A DNA stretch of 43,402 bases from positions 1 through 43,402 of the forward strand of contig JAUIEP010000023.1 in assembly GCA_030428835.1 (NCBI GenBank), read 5' to 3'. Shown here piece by piece: positions 23,941 to 32,307 of the stretch. The stretch comes from Gammaproteobacteria bacterium (GTDB taxonomy: Bacteria > Pseudomonadota > Gammaproteobacteria > Pseudomonadales > Halieaceae). Both the position numbers and the translations under genes were made by a program. The notes below the pieces were generated by a model that was not told the DNA's origin, did no database searches, and saw nothing but the letters and a program-made list of their open reading frames with translations. Each line of letters begins with the position of its first letter. Position 1 is the first letter of the stretch.

Positions 23941-26130
23941 ATGAAGCAGTCAGATCGTTGTTACCGGGATGTGTACCACGGCGCACGGATGTTGTTGGTT
24001 GTCGTGCTGGCACTGCTGACCGGCGGGTGCGAACTCTTCGCCTTCGGGCGCAACACGTCGGGCGAGCTGGGTGACGGCACGACGACGAACCGCAGCATCC
24101 CGACGCTCATCCAGGGTTCCTCGTTCGATCTCGTGAGCGGTGGCGGCACGCACAGCTGCGGCCTGCGCTCGGACGGCACCGCCTGGTGCTGGGGTGAGAA
24201 CAACTACGGCCAGTTGGGCGACGGCACCACGGTAGACAAGACGCTGCCGGTGCAGGTGGGCACGGAAACCGACTGGATCGCCATCGAGGCGAGCGCCTTC
24301 CACACCTGCGGCCTGCGCGACCCGGGCACCCTGTGGTGCTGGGGCGGCAACAACTTCGGCCAGATCGGCGACGGTACTACCGCCCTGCGCACGGCGCCGG
24401 TGCAGATCGGCACGGCGACCGACTGGGTGCAGGTGAGTTCGGTGGAGAACCATACCTGCGGCCGGCGCTCCAGTCTCGGCAACTTCACCGCCTGGTGCTG
24501 GGGGCACAACAGTAACGGCGAACTGGGCATCGGCAATACCACGCAGCAGCTCACTCCGTTACAGGTCGGCAGCGAGACCGACTGGCTGGAACTGCGCGCC
24601 GGGCTGAATCACACGTGTGGGGTCCGGGCACTCGGCTTCAGCCGCATCTGGTGCTGGGGCGGCAACCTCAATAGCGAGCTCGGCGACGGCACCACCATCC
24701 AGCGCAACTCGCCCGTGCAAATTGGCAGCGACAACGGCTGGCTGTATGTCAGTCCCGGCAATTTCCACACCTGTGCCCACCGCGTCGACGGGGCGATCTT
24801 CTGTTGGGGCAACAACAGCTCCGGCCAGGTCGGCGACGGCACGAACACCAAGCGGTCCACGCCCGTTCAGGTCGGGACCGCCACGGACTGGGCGGAGGTG
24901 GAGACCGGCAGCAACCATACCTGCGCGCGCCGCACGAACGGCACCGCCTGGTGTTGGGGCATGAATTTCTTTGGCCAGCTCGGCGACGGTACGGCGGTGG
25001 CGCGCAACACGCCGACCAAGGTCAATGACGCGACCAACTGGGCGGGTATCAATGCGGCGGCATTGCACAGTTGCGGTGTGCGCGGCGACGGCAGCACCTG
25101 GTGCTGGGGCGACAATGACAAGGGTGGCGTGGGCGACGGCACCACCGTCCAGCGCAACGCGCCGGTCAATGTCGGCCAGCCGATCGACTGGCGCACCGCC
25201 ACAGCGGGCTTCCGCAACACCTGCGCGGTGGCGCTGGACCGCAGCCTGTGGTGCACCGGTTCCAATGCGCAGGGGCAGCTCGGTAACGGCACCACGGCCG
25301 ACAGCAGTACGTTTGTCAGGGTCGGGTCGGACAACGACTGGGACACGGTGGCCTCGGGCTTCGACCACACCTGTGCCATCCGCACCGACGATACCCTGTG
25401 GTGCTGGGGCGACAACAGCGCCGGCCAGCTCGGGGACGGCACGACCACGCAGCGCCTGACGCCGGTGCAGGTCGGCGGCGACGCCGACTGGCAGTCCGTG
25501 AGCGCCAGTTTCTTCGACCACACCTGCGCCACGCGCACGGGAGGCACCCTCTGGTGCTGGGGCACCAACGTCGGGCCGGGTGGCGTCTCCAGCTACAGCA
25601 CGCCGACGCAGATCGGCAGCGACACGGACTGGCGCCAGGTGAGCAACACGGGGCTGTACGTGTGCGCCACGCGTACGGGCGGCACGCTGTGGTGCTGGGG
25701 CGCCAATGACCAGGGCCAGCTCGGCGACGGGACCACGGATTTCAACCTCACCCCCACGCAGGTGGGTACCGCCACGGACTGGAACAAGGTCAGCACGGGT
25801 ACGGGCCACGCGTGTGCCACGCGCACCAACGGCACGCTGTGGTGCTGGGGCAGCAACGCCTCGGGACAGCTCGGCACCGGGGGAGGTTCTGAACTGTCCC
25901 CGGTGCTGGTGAATCCGGCCACGGACTGGAAGAACCCGGATCTCGGCGCCCTGCATACCTGCGCACTGCGCCTGGACAACAGCCTCTGGTGCTGGGGCAG
26001 CAACGTGTACGGCCAGGTGGGCGTGGCGTCCGGTCCCACGCTTATCCCGCGGGAGGTGGGCACCGCGCGCTCGATGTGGATAGAGGTGTCCGCGGGCGGC
26101 GGCCACACGATCGCACTGCCTTTCGAGTAA
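23941..26130 (+). CDS. Exported RCC1-like repeat protein, 14 beta-propeller units with paired cysteines
   Basis: ATG at 23941; 729 aa. A hydrophobic segment (17-29) ends TGGC (Cys30), a relaxed lipobox, so it may be lipid-anchored. From there to the end it is a series of about 50-residue RCC1-like units, each with HTCGLR followed by GTxWCWGxNxxGQLGDGTT and a spacer ending DW. I count 13 full units with the two-Cys pattern. A fourteenth is split: LFAFGRNTSGELGDG at the N-terminus and GGGHTIALPFE at the C-terminus, and it lacks both Cys. Such splitting is typical of closure of a propeller ring. Fourteen is twice seven, the blade number of RCC1. The paired Cys suggest disulfides, and the role is probably protein or cell-surface binding. 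Confidence 0.85.
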   Translation: MKQSDRCYRDVYHGARMLLVVVLALLTGGCELFAFGRNTSGELGDGTTTNRSIPTLIQGSSFDLVSGGGTHSCGLRSDGTAWCWGENNYGQLGDGTTVDKTLPVQVGTETDWIAIEASAFHTCGLRDPGTLWCWGGNNFGQIGDGTTALRTAPVQIGTATDWVQVSSVENHTCGRRSSLGNFTAWCWGHNSNGELGIGNTTQQLTPLQVGSETDWLELRAGLNHTCGVRALGFSRIWCWGGNLNSELGDGTTIQRNSPVQIGSDNGWLYVSPGNFHTCAHRVDGAIFCWGNNSSGQVGDGTNTKRSTPVQVGTATDWAEVETGSNHTCARRTNGTAWCWGMNFFGQLGDGTAVARNTPTKVNDATNWAGINAAALHSCGVRGDGSTWCWGDNDKGGVGDGTTVQRNAPVNVGQPIDWRTATAGFRNTCAVALDRSLWCTGSNAQGQLGNGTTADSSTFVRVGSDNDWDTVASGFDHTCAIRTDDTLWCWGDNSAGQLGDGTTTQRLTPVQVGGDADWQSVSASFFDHTCATRTGGTLWCWGTNVGPGGVSSYSTPTQIGSDTDWRQVSNTGLYVCATRTGGTLWCWGANDQGQLGDGTTDFNLTPTQVGTATDWNKVSTGTGHACATRTNGTLWCWGSNASGQLGTGGGSELSPVLVNPATDWKNPDLGALHTCALRLDNSLWCWGSNVYGQVGVASGPTLIPREVGTARSMWIEVSAGGGHTIALPFE

Positions 26131-26232
26131 CGCGCGCATGCCTTGCCGCCGGGCACTGCACGCCCCGCGCGTTGGAGTGCGGCCGCGGCGTGGGCTACCA
26201 TGCCCGCTCCTGTTTCACTCTCCGGATCAACG

Positions 26233-28443
26233 ATGACTGACAAAGTGACGACCGCAACGGTGCCGACCGTATGCCGCCTGTGCATTGCACACTGCGGCGT
26301 ATTGGCCACCGTGGAAAATGACGCCGGCCGGCGCAAGGTGACCCGTGTTACCGGCGATCCCGACAACCCCGTGTTCGCGGGCTACACCTGTCCCAAGGGC
26401 AGGGCGCTGCCTGAGTTACACAACCACGCCGGTCGCCTGTTGCACTCGCTCAGGCGCGGGGAGGACGGCTCCCACAGTGCAGTAGGGAGTGAGTCGGCTA
26501 TCGCGGAGATCGCACAGCGCATCCAGGCGATCGTGGCGGAACACGGCCCGCGCGCGGTCGCCTGTTATGTCGGCACGCCGAACGCGGGGCAGCCCACCGC
26601 CGCCGCCACCGGCAACGCCTTCCTGCGCGCCATCGGCTCGCGCATGTTTTTCACGTCGAACACGATCGACCAGCCCGGCAAGCAGATCTCGATGGCGCTG
26701 CACGGCAAGTGGCTCGGCGGCGAGCCCGACTTCGAGCGGGCGGATGCGTGGCTGTTGGTCGGCAGCAACCCCATTATTTCCAAGTCCGCGGGCATCCCCG
26801 GCCAGAATCCCGCGCAGAAGCTGAAGGAGGCCAACGCGCGCGGCCTGCAGCTCATCGTGATCGATCCACGCGTCTCGGACGTGGCGCGCAAGGCCGCGGT
26901 GCACCTGCAGTGCCTGCCCGGCGAGGACCACGCCATACTCGCGGGCCTCATCAACATCATCGTGAGCGAGGACCTCTACGACCACGAGTTCGTCAGTGAC
27001 AACGTCACGGGCTTTCGGGAACTCGCGGCCGCCGTCAGCGACTTCACGCCGGCGTACGTGGCGCAGCGCGCCGGTATCGACGAGGCCGACCTCCTGCGCG
27101 CGGCGCGCATCTTCGCCGGCGCGCGCGTGCGTCACGCCAACAGCGGCACCGGGCCCAGTTTCTCGATGTACTGCAACCTGAAGGAGTACCTGCTGCACTG
27201 CCTCAACACCGTGTGCGGGGCGTACGCCCGGGCGGGCGAACGCGTCACGCGGCCGAACGCCATGCTGCCCGCCTACACCCCGCGCGCGCAGGCGTTTCCC
27301 CCCTTCAAGGCGTGGGGCTTCGGCGAGAAGCTGCGGGTGCGCGGGCTCACGGATACCGCCGCCGGTATGCCGACGGCGGCGCTGGCGGACGAGATCCTGC
27401 TGCCGGGTGAGGGACAGGTGAAGGCGCTGATCTGCATCGGCGGCAATCCCATGGCGGCGTGGCCGGACCAGCGCAAGACGCAGCGCGCGATGGAGGCGCT
27501 GGACCTGCTGGTGACGCTGGATGTGGAGATGTCGAGCACCGCGCGCCTCGCGGATTACGTGATCGCCTGCAAGCAGACGCTGGAGACACCGGGCATGAGC
27601 CAGAGCGGCGAGGCGATCAAGTACTTCGGTAGCGGCATCGGCTTCTCCTGCGCCTACGCGCAGTACTCGCCCGCCGTGGCGGATGTGCCGCACGGCTCCG
27701 ACCTGGTCGAGGAGTGGGACTTCTTCTACCAGTTGGCGGGGCACCTGGACCTGGACCTCGTCTTCGCCACGGCATTCGGTTTCTCCCGCTACCAGGAGGC
27801 GCCCTACGTGGTCATGCCCCTGAGCCGCACCGAGAAACCGACGATGGAGGACTTCTACGAGGCGATCTGCGAGAACTCGCGTATTCCGCTGGACCAGGTG
27901 AAGCGTTACCCCCACGGCCACGTTTTCGATGCCGAGGTGTTCGTGGAGCCGCGCGAGGAGGGCAACGACGACCGGCTCGACTGCGGCAACGCCGACATGC
28001 TGGCGCAGCTGGCGGAGGTGCGCCTGCAGGACTTCCGGGCGCTGCAGGACACGCCGGACTATCCCTACCGCTACATACCGCGCCGCCACAACAACTTCAT
28101 GAATTCCTCCGGGCGGTCGATCGCCAAATTGAACGGCGGGAAACCCTGGAACCCGGTGTGGATACACCCCGATGACATGCGCGCCATCGGCGTGTCCGAC
28201 GGCGACATGGTCGACATTGCGACGCACCACGACAGTATCGCGGCCATGGTGGAGGCCGATACCACGCTGCGCCCCGGGGTCGTGGCGATCGCCCACGCCT
28301 TCGGCGGCCTGGTGGGTGAGGAGGATGACTACCTGCAGGTGGGCGCGAACACCGGTCGCCTCGTGCGGACCGACGAGGACTACGACCCCGTCACGGGCAT
28401 GCCGCGCATGGGCAACATACCCGTCGCGATCACCCCGCGGTAG
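26233..28443 (+). CDS. Molybdopterin-dependent oxidoreductase, DMSO reductase family, with N-terminal [4Fe-4S] site
   Basis: The ATG at 26233 gives 736 aa without a Tat signal, so it is likely cytoplasmic. Cys14, Cys17, Cys21 and Cys53 (CRLCIAHC, YTCPKG) bind a [4Fe-4S] cluster. Core bis-MGD blocks include LLVGSNPIISKSAG, LIVIDPRVSDVARKA and, at the C-terminus, NSSGRS, WIHPDDMRAIGVSDGDMVDI. The region that normally supplies the molybdenum ligand reads TSNTIDQPGKQ and has no Cys or selenocysteine, so Asp may serve. The substrate is unknown. It converges with the lyase gene across 5 bp. XdhC/MocA-type maturation genes at 16.7-18.2 kb are not expected to serve this family. Confidence 0.88.
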   Translation: MTDKVTTATVPTVCRLCIAHCGVLATVENDAGRRKVTRVTGDPDNPVFAGYTCPKGRALPELHNHAGRLLHSLRRGEDGSHSAVGSESAIAEIAQRIQAIVAEHGPRAVACYVGTPNAGQPTAAATGNAFLRAIGSRMFFTSNTIDQPGKQISMALHGKWLGGEPDFERADAWLLVGSNPIISKSAGIPGQNPAQKLKEANARGLQLIVIDPRVSDVARKAAVHLQCLPGEDHAILAGLINIIVSEDLYDHEFVSDNVTGFRELAAAVSDFTPAYVAQRAGIDEADLLRAARIFAGARVRHANSGTGPSFSMYCNLKEYLLHCLNTVCGAYARAGERVTRPNAMLPAYTPRAQAFPPFKAWGFGEKLRVRGLTDTAAGMPTAALADEILLPGEGQVKALICIGGNPMAAWPDQRKTQRAMEALDLLVTLDVEMSSTARLADYVIACKQTLETPGMSQSGEAIKYFGSGIGFSCAYAQYSPAVADVPHGSDLVEEWDFFYQLAGHLDLDLVFATAFGFSRYQEAPYVVMPLSRTEKPTMEDFYEAICENSRIPLDQVKRYPHGHVFDAEVFVEPREEGNDDRLDCGNADMLAQLAEVRLQDFRALQDTPDYPYRYIPRRHNNFMNSSGRSIAKLNGGKPWNPVWIHPDDMRAIGVSDGDMVDIATHHDSIAAMVEADTTLRPGVVAIAHAFGGLVGEEDDYLQVGANTGRLVRTDEDYDPVTGMPRMGNIPVAITPR

Positions 28444-28448
28444 GCGGC

Positions 28449-29300
28449 TCAGCGGGTGTCGCGGCCCGTCCTGGCGGCCCAGTCGCGGATGATGTCGTCG
28501 TACAGGTCCATTTCCAGCAGTTCGTCCTTCTCCGGGAACACGTGGTCGAACGTGACGCTGCCGGTTTCCATGAGTTCGCGCGCAAACGCCAGGTGCTGCT
28601 TGGCCGCGCCGATCATGCCCCAGCCCGTATGCAGCGCGAACGCGGTGCCCGGTACGACCGGGCCGAGTACACAGACCGGTACGGGCAGTTCCGCGACCAG
28701 CGTGGCGCAGGCCTCGGGCGAGGCCAGCGGGTAGAGCAACACGTCGGCGCCGCACTCGACATAGGCCCTGCCGCGCGCGATCGCTGCCTCCAGGTTGCCG
28801 TCGCCGGCGCCGCGGTAGCTCTTCGGGTAGAGCTCGTCGCAGCGGGCGATGATCACGAAGGGCGAGTCGCCGCGGGCGCGCGCGCAGGCATCCAGCTTGG
28901 CCTGCATCTCCTCTACCGGCACCAGGTCGCCGGCGTACGCCGAGTGTCGCGGGTTGCGGTTGTCCTCCACGTGGTAGCCGGCGATCTCGGAACGCACGTA
29001 GCGGCGGGTGAAGTGAAAGGCGTCGGCCACAGTTTCGCCCAGCGTGTCGGCGTCGGCGATCAGGGGGATGCTCATCGCCTCGGCGATGCGGCTCGCCTGC
29101 TCCAGTTGTTCCACCTGGGAGTACACGCCGTAATCCGGCATCGCGTAGTGAAACGCACTGCAGGCGTGGCCGCCCAGGTAGGCCGCCTTGAAGCCCACCT
29201 TCTCCACGATCTTGCCCGTGAGTGCGCTGTAGGCGTCCGCGGCGATGAAGTGTTCGCCGCTCTCGATAAGCTCGCGTAGCTGTTGCGCCTTGCCGGTCAT
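28449..29300 (-). CDS. Isocitrate lyase/PEP mutase superfamily protein, divergent
   Basis: 283 aa, the typical size of 2-methylisocitrate lyase and phosphonopyruvate hydrolase-like proteins. The barrel signatures are present: FIAADAYSALTGKIVEKVGFKAAYLGG, IPLIADADTLGE (Asp83/Asp85) and HVEDN, with IIARCDEL. However, the flexible loop that normally carries KRCGH reads RNPRHSAYAGD. This means the lyase-type catalytic Cys/His is absent, as in some oxaloacetate decarboxylase- or hydrolase-like members. It overlaps the upstream NTF2-like gene by 4 bp. It is the last gene of the minus-strand catabolic operon. It could split a C-C bond in a downstream intermediate. Confidence 0.85.
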   Translation of the reverse strand: MTGKAQQLRELIESGEHFIAADAYSALTGKIVEKVGFKAAYLGGHACSAFHYAMPDYGVYSQVEQLEQASRIAEAMSIPLIADADTLGETVADAFHFTRRYVRSEIAGYHVEDNRNPRHSAYAGDLVPVEEMQAKLDACARARGDSPFVIIARCDELYPKSYRGAGDGNLEAAIARGRAYVECGADVLLYPLASPEACATLVAELPVPVCVLGPVVPGTAFALHTGWGMIGAAKQHLAFARELMETGSVTFDHVFPEKDELLEMDLYDDIIRDWAARTGRDTR

Positions 29301-29707
29301 GATTGCTCCTCTTTACGCTGCACGGTCTGCTGGAACTCTACACGCGTGTGGGAAATTCGCCAGCCCCGGTCGGTGCGCACCAGCGTGCGGTAGTACCAGC
29401 CGTTGTTGGAATACGTGTCGTCGTTGCCGAAGAAGGCGTAGCTCTGGATGGTGTCGGCGCGGTCGCCGTCGAGGCTGATACGCAGCGGCCCGCCAAAGTG
29501 CACACCGTGTGGCGCTTTGGACAGCATGGCGTCGATCTCCTGGCGCCCGGTGAGCGTCTTGCCGTAGACCTCGTACACCGCGTCGTCGGTGAACAGGTCC
29601 AGCCACTCCTCGAAGTCGTTGACCTCCAGGCGCAGGCAGTATTCGTCCAGGACTTCGCGGATGGCCAGTTTGTCAGCAACGCGGTCCACAGCCGGTGTCT
29701 CGCCCAT
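29297..29707 (-). CDS. NTF2-like/SnoaL-like small protein
   Basis: 136 aa; its stop overlaps the next ATG by 4 bp (ATGA). The sequence AIREVLDEYCLRLEVNDFEEWLDLFTDDAVYEVYG and the later GWYYRTLVRTDRGWRISHTRVEF are typical of cone-shaped NTF2-like folds. Members include small subunits of ring-hydroxylating dioxygenases, ketosteroid isomerase and SnoaL cyclases. Here it sits 29 bp behind the Rieske oxygenase gene. It could be an isomerase or dehydratase for the hydroxylated product or an accessory subunit. Confidence 0.83.
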   Translation of the reverse strand: MGETPAVDRVADKLAIREVLDEYCLRLEVNDFEEWLDLFTDDAVYEVYGKTLTGRQEIDAMLSKAPHGVHFGGPLRISLDGDRADTIQSYAFFGNDDTYSNNGWYYRTLVRTDRGWRISHTRVEFQQTVQRKEEQS

Positions 29708-29736
29708 AATTCGCTCCGCAGCCGGGTGAACGGGGA

Positions 29737-30741
29737 TCAGTGACGCGCCGCGATGTTCCCGGGTTCGGCGTCGTCGTCGAAGTCGTAGTATTTCGCGTAC
29801 TGCTGGCGGTACGCGAGGATCGGGCCGTCGCCTTTCACCAGCAGGGGCTTGTCGTGAAAGCGCTTCCTGTTCCAGATCGGGATATCCTGGTTCACCTGCT
29901 TCACCAGGTCGCGCATGCGCGCTGCGGTCACGCGCAGCCTGCCGTCACTGAGTCCGGGTATGTGGTACATCTGCCAGCGCAGGTGCGTCCTGTGCGCATC
30001 GATGGGCGTGACCTGCTGTGACTGCACCACGTGGGTGACGTCGATGAACTCGGTCATGGACTGGCCCGGGCCGGTGGCGGTCACGTCGATCTTGCCGGTC
30101 ATCAGGCCACGGGGCGTTTCCATCTCCGCGACCACGGTGCTCCTGCGCACCCAGCCGTCGATTTTCATCTCGCCCGCGGGGGCGAAGGGCACGCCGTGCA
30201 CCGCGCCGAAGTGCGCGTAGTCCTGCCCGTTTTCGGTGATTTCCTGGCAGTGGATGTCGATCACCCAGTCGTGGGTTTCGGCGAGTATCCACTCGCCCTC
30301 AGGGCACTCGGGCAGCCGCGCCACCTCCCATTTGGGCGCCGCGCGGCGCGGGTGGTACCAGACGAAGATCACCCCGTCGACCTCGCACACCGGCCAGGCG
30401 GGCAGGCACGAGCGCTTGAGCTTGGGCGGGATCACCTCGGTGTAGGGGATGTCGGTGACGCCGCCCTCGCCGTTGAAACGCCAGTGGTGGAACGGGCAGC
30501 GCAGGTCGTCGCCGACCACGTCGCTGTTCACGCCGAGGTGCGCGCCGAGGTGCGGGCAGAAGGGGTCCACGGCGTGTACCTCACCCTGCTCGCCGCGCCA
30601 GATGACGAATTCGGTGGCGAAGTACTCCAGAGTCTTGACCTCGCCCGCTGCGAGTTCCGTGGAGAGCGCAACCGCGAACCAGCCGAAGGGAATCGGCATC
30701 TCGTCGTAGCCGCGCGGGAGTACGGGTCCTGTGTCGTTCAT
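29737..30741 (-). CDS. Rieske [2Fe-2S] non-heme iron oxygenase, KshA-like alpha subunit
   Basis: 334 aa, starting 4 bp after the ferredoxin stop. The Rieske ligands are Cys62/His64 and Cys82/His85 (FCPHLGAHLG, RCPFHHWRF). The mononuclear iron site follows as N171xxD174xxH177xxxxH182 (ENGQDYAHFGAVH), which matches the bridging Asp and 2-His part of the facial triad; the second Asp ligand should lie further C-terminal. Length and pattern resemble 3-ketosteroid 9-alpha-hydroxylase (KshA) and related single-component-alpha oxygenases more than biphenyl-type alpha subunits. It would hydroxylate a hydrophobic substrate using electrons from the neighbouring ferredoxin. No reductase is seen in the window. 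Confidence 0.88.
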   Translation of the reverse strand: MNDTGPVLPRGYDEMPIPFGWFAVALSTELAAGEVKTLEYFATEFVIWRGEQGEVHAVDPFCPHLGAHLGVNSDVVGDDLRCPFHHWRFNGEGGVTDIPYTEVIPPKLKRSCLPAWPVCEVDGVIFVWYHPRRAAPKWEVARLPECPEGEWILAETHDWVIDIHCQEITENGQDYAHFGAVHGVPFAPAGEMKIDGWVRRSTVVAEMETPRGLMTGKIDVTATGPGQSMTEFIDVTHVVQSQQVTPIDAHRTHLRWQMYHIPGLSDGRLRVTAARMRDLVKQVNQDIPIWNRKRFHDKPLLVKGDGPILAYRQQYAKYYDFDDDAEPGNIAARH

Positions 30742-30745
30742 CGTG

Positions 30746-31063
30746 TCAGTCCTCGTGCAGCAGCGCGACCGCGCCGCGTTGCAGGTTGTCGCCTACGATC
30801 ACCTGGCAGCCCAGCCGCGCGCCGCCTGGCGCGTCCAGCGCCTCGAGCATCTCGGCCTCGTCGTCGCCCGGTCCCGCCAGCGACTGCGACCAGTCCGGGT
30901 CCAGCCGCACCATGCAGGTGCCGCAGGAGATCTCGCCGCCGCACACGCCGATGTCCAGGCTGATGTTGTCGCGCAGTACGTGCATCAGTACGTCGCCCGG
31001 TTGCGCCGTGAGCGTGTGCCCGGCGCCGTCCGTGTCGGTGACATTAAGCGTAATCTCACTCAC
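30746..31063 (-). CDS. Adrenodoxin-type [2Fe-2S] ferredoxin
   Basis: The start is a GTG at 31063 (VSEITLNVTD), with GGAGG about 10 bases upstream; the nearest ATG at 31079 is in another frame and ends at once. The 105-aa product has Cys41, Cys47, Cys50 and Cys86, i.e. C-X5-C-X2-C-X35-C, the spacing of adrenodoxin/putidaredoxin-type ferredoxins, which usually serve cytochrome P450s or Rieske oxygenases. The motif reads GVCGGEISCGTC. It lies 20 bp behind the acyl-CoA dehydrogenase and 4 bp before the Rieske gene, so it is very likely the oxygenase's electron donor. The matching reductase is not in the window. Confidence 0.9.
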   Translation of the reverse strand: MSEITLNVTDTDGAGHTLTAQPGDVLMHVLRDNISLDIGVCGGEISCGTCMVRLDPDWSQSLAGPGDDEAEMLEALDAPGGARLGCQVIVGDNLQRGAVALLHED

Positions 31064-31083
31064 CGGTGCGCGCCTCCATCGGT

Positions 31084-32307
31084 TCAGCGGCCATGGGGAA
31101 TCTCGCGGAAGGGTACGTGCTTGTCGACGCGGATATCGCCGGGCAGGCCCAGAACGCGTTCGGCGATGATGTTCTTCATGATCTCGTCGGTGCCGCCGCC
31201 CAGGCGCAGGCCGGGCGCCCACAGGAAGCGGTGCTGGAACGCGCCGCCCGCCAGTGCCTCGTCGCCGTCCAGCAGCCCGAAGTGGTCCTGCAGGTCCAGC
31301 GCGTGGCCGGTCATCTCCTGCGTGTTGTTGGACCACAACAGCTTGCCGGCCGAACTCTCCGGCCCCGGGGTCTCGCCCCGCGACAGCGAGGTCAGCGTGC
31401 GGAAGCTCAACAGGCGGACCGCCTCGACGCGCACGTAGTAGTCGGCCAGCCACTCGCGGAATGCGGGGTCCTGCAGCACGGTGCCGTCGCCGTCCGGGGT
31501 GGAGCCCGCCAGTTGCATGACGTCGCGCCACGACAGGCCCGTGCCGGAACCCAGTGCGGCGCGCTCGTTCATCAACGTGGAGATCACGACCTTCCAGCCG
31601 CCGTTGACCTCGCCCACACGCTGCGCGTCGGGAATGCGCACCTCGTCCAGGAACACCTCGTTCAACTCCGCCTCGCCGGACATCACCCGTATCGGCCGCA
31701 CTTCCAGGCCCGGCGTCTTCATGTCCAGCCAGAAGACGGTCATGCCCTTGTGCTTGGGCAGGTCGGGGTCGGTGCGCGCGACCAGCATGCCGTAGTCGGC
31801 GACGTGCGCGCCGCTGTTCCAGACCTTCTGCCCGTTGATCACCCAGTCGTCGCCGTCGCGCGTGGCGGTGCAGCGGATACCGGCGGAGTCGGAGCCGCTG
31901 GCGGGTTCGGAAAAGAGCTGGCACCAGATCTCCTCGCCGCGCACGGCCGGCGGCACGCGCGCCAGCGACAGCGCGTCCCGGTTGTGCTCCAGCAAAGCCG
32001 GCAGGAGCATGTTGAGGCCGGTCATGAAATAGGTGAACTGGACGCCGGCGCGCGCTTCCTCCTGGTTGAAGATCGCCTCCTGGATGGCGGTGCCGCCGGC
32101 GCCGCCCCAGTCCTGTGGCCACGAAATACAGGCGTAGCCGGCGTCCGCCTTGCGCGCCTGCCACCGGCGCGCGACCTCCTTGTGTCGCGGGTGCCAGTTG
32201 CGTCGCTCCTGCGTGCTCAGCCCCTCGAGGTCGGGCGCGTTGTCGGCGATCCAGGTGCGCACCTGCGCGCGGTACCGCGCTTCTTCCGGCGTGTCCTCGA
32301 AGTTCAT
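31084..32307 (-). CDS. Acyl-CoA dehydrogenase, FadE-like subunit A
   Basis: 407 aa. N-terminal helices are followed by QLFSEPASGSDSAGIRCTATRDGDDWVINGQKVWNSGA, the FAD- and substrate-binding region, and the C-terminal GGGTDEIMKNIIAERVLGLP that contacts FAD. The pattern is that of the catalytic chain in FadE pairs. It overlaps the upstream acyl-CoA dehydrogenase gene by 4 bp (ATGA). Two different overlapping acyl-CoA dehydrogenase genes are typical of alpha2beta2 enzymes acting on steroid side chains or ring-derived CoA esters in actinobacteria and proteobacteria. It would form a double bond in an acyl-CoA, passing electrons to ETF. Confidence 0.9.
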   Translation of the reverse strand: MNFEDTPEEARYRAQVRTWIADNAPDLEGLSTQERRNWHPRHKEVARRWQARKADAGYACISWPQDWGGAGGTAIQEAIFNQEEARAGVQFTYFMTGLNMLLPALLEHNRDALSLARVPPAVRGEEIWCQLFSEPASGSDSAGIRCTATRDGDDWVINGQKVWNSGAHVADYGMLVARTDPDLPKHKGMTVFWLDMKTPGLEVRPIRVMSGEAELNEVFLDEVRIPDAQRVGEVNGGWKVVISTLMNERAALGSGTGLSWRDVMQLAGSTPDGDGTVLQDPAFREWLADYYVRVEAVRLLSFRTLTSLSRGETPGPESSAGKLLWSNNTQEMTGHALDLQDHFGLLDGDEALAGGAFQHRFLWAPGLRLGGGTDEIMKNIIAERVLGLPGDIRVDKHVPFREIPHGR

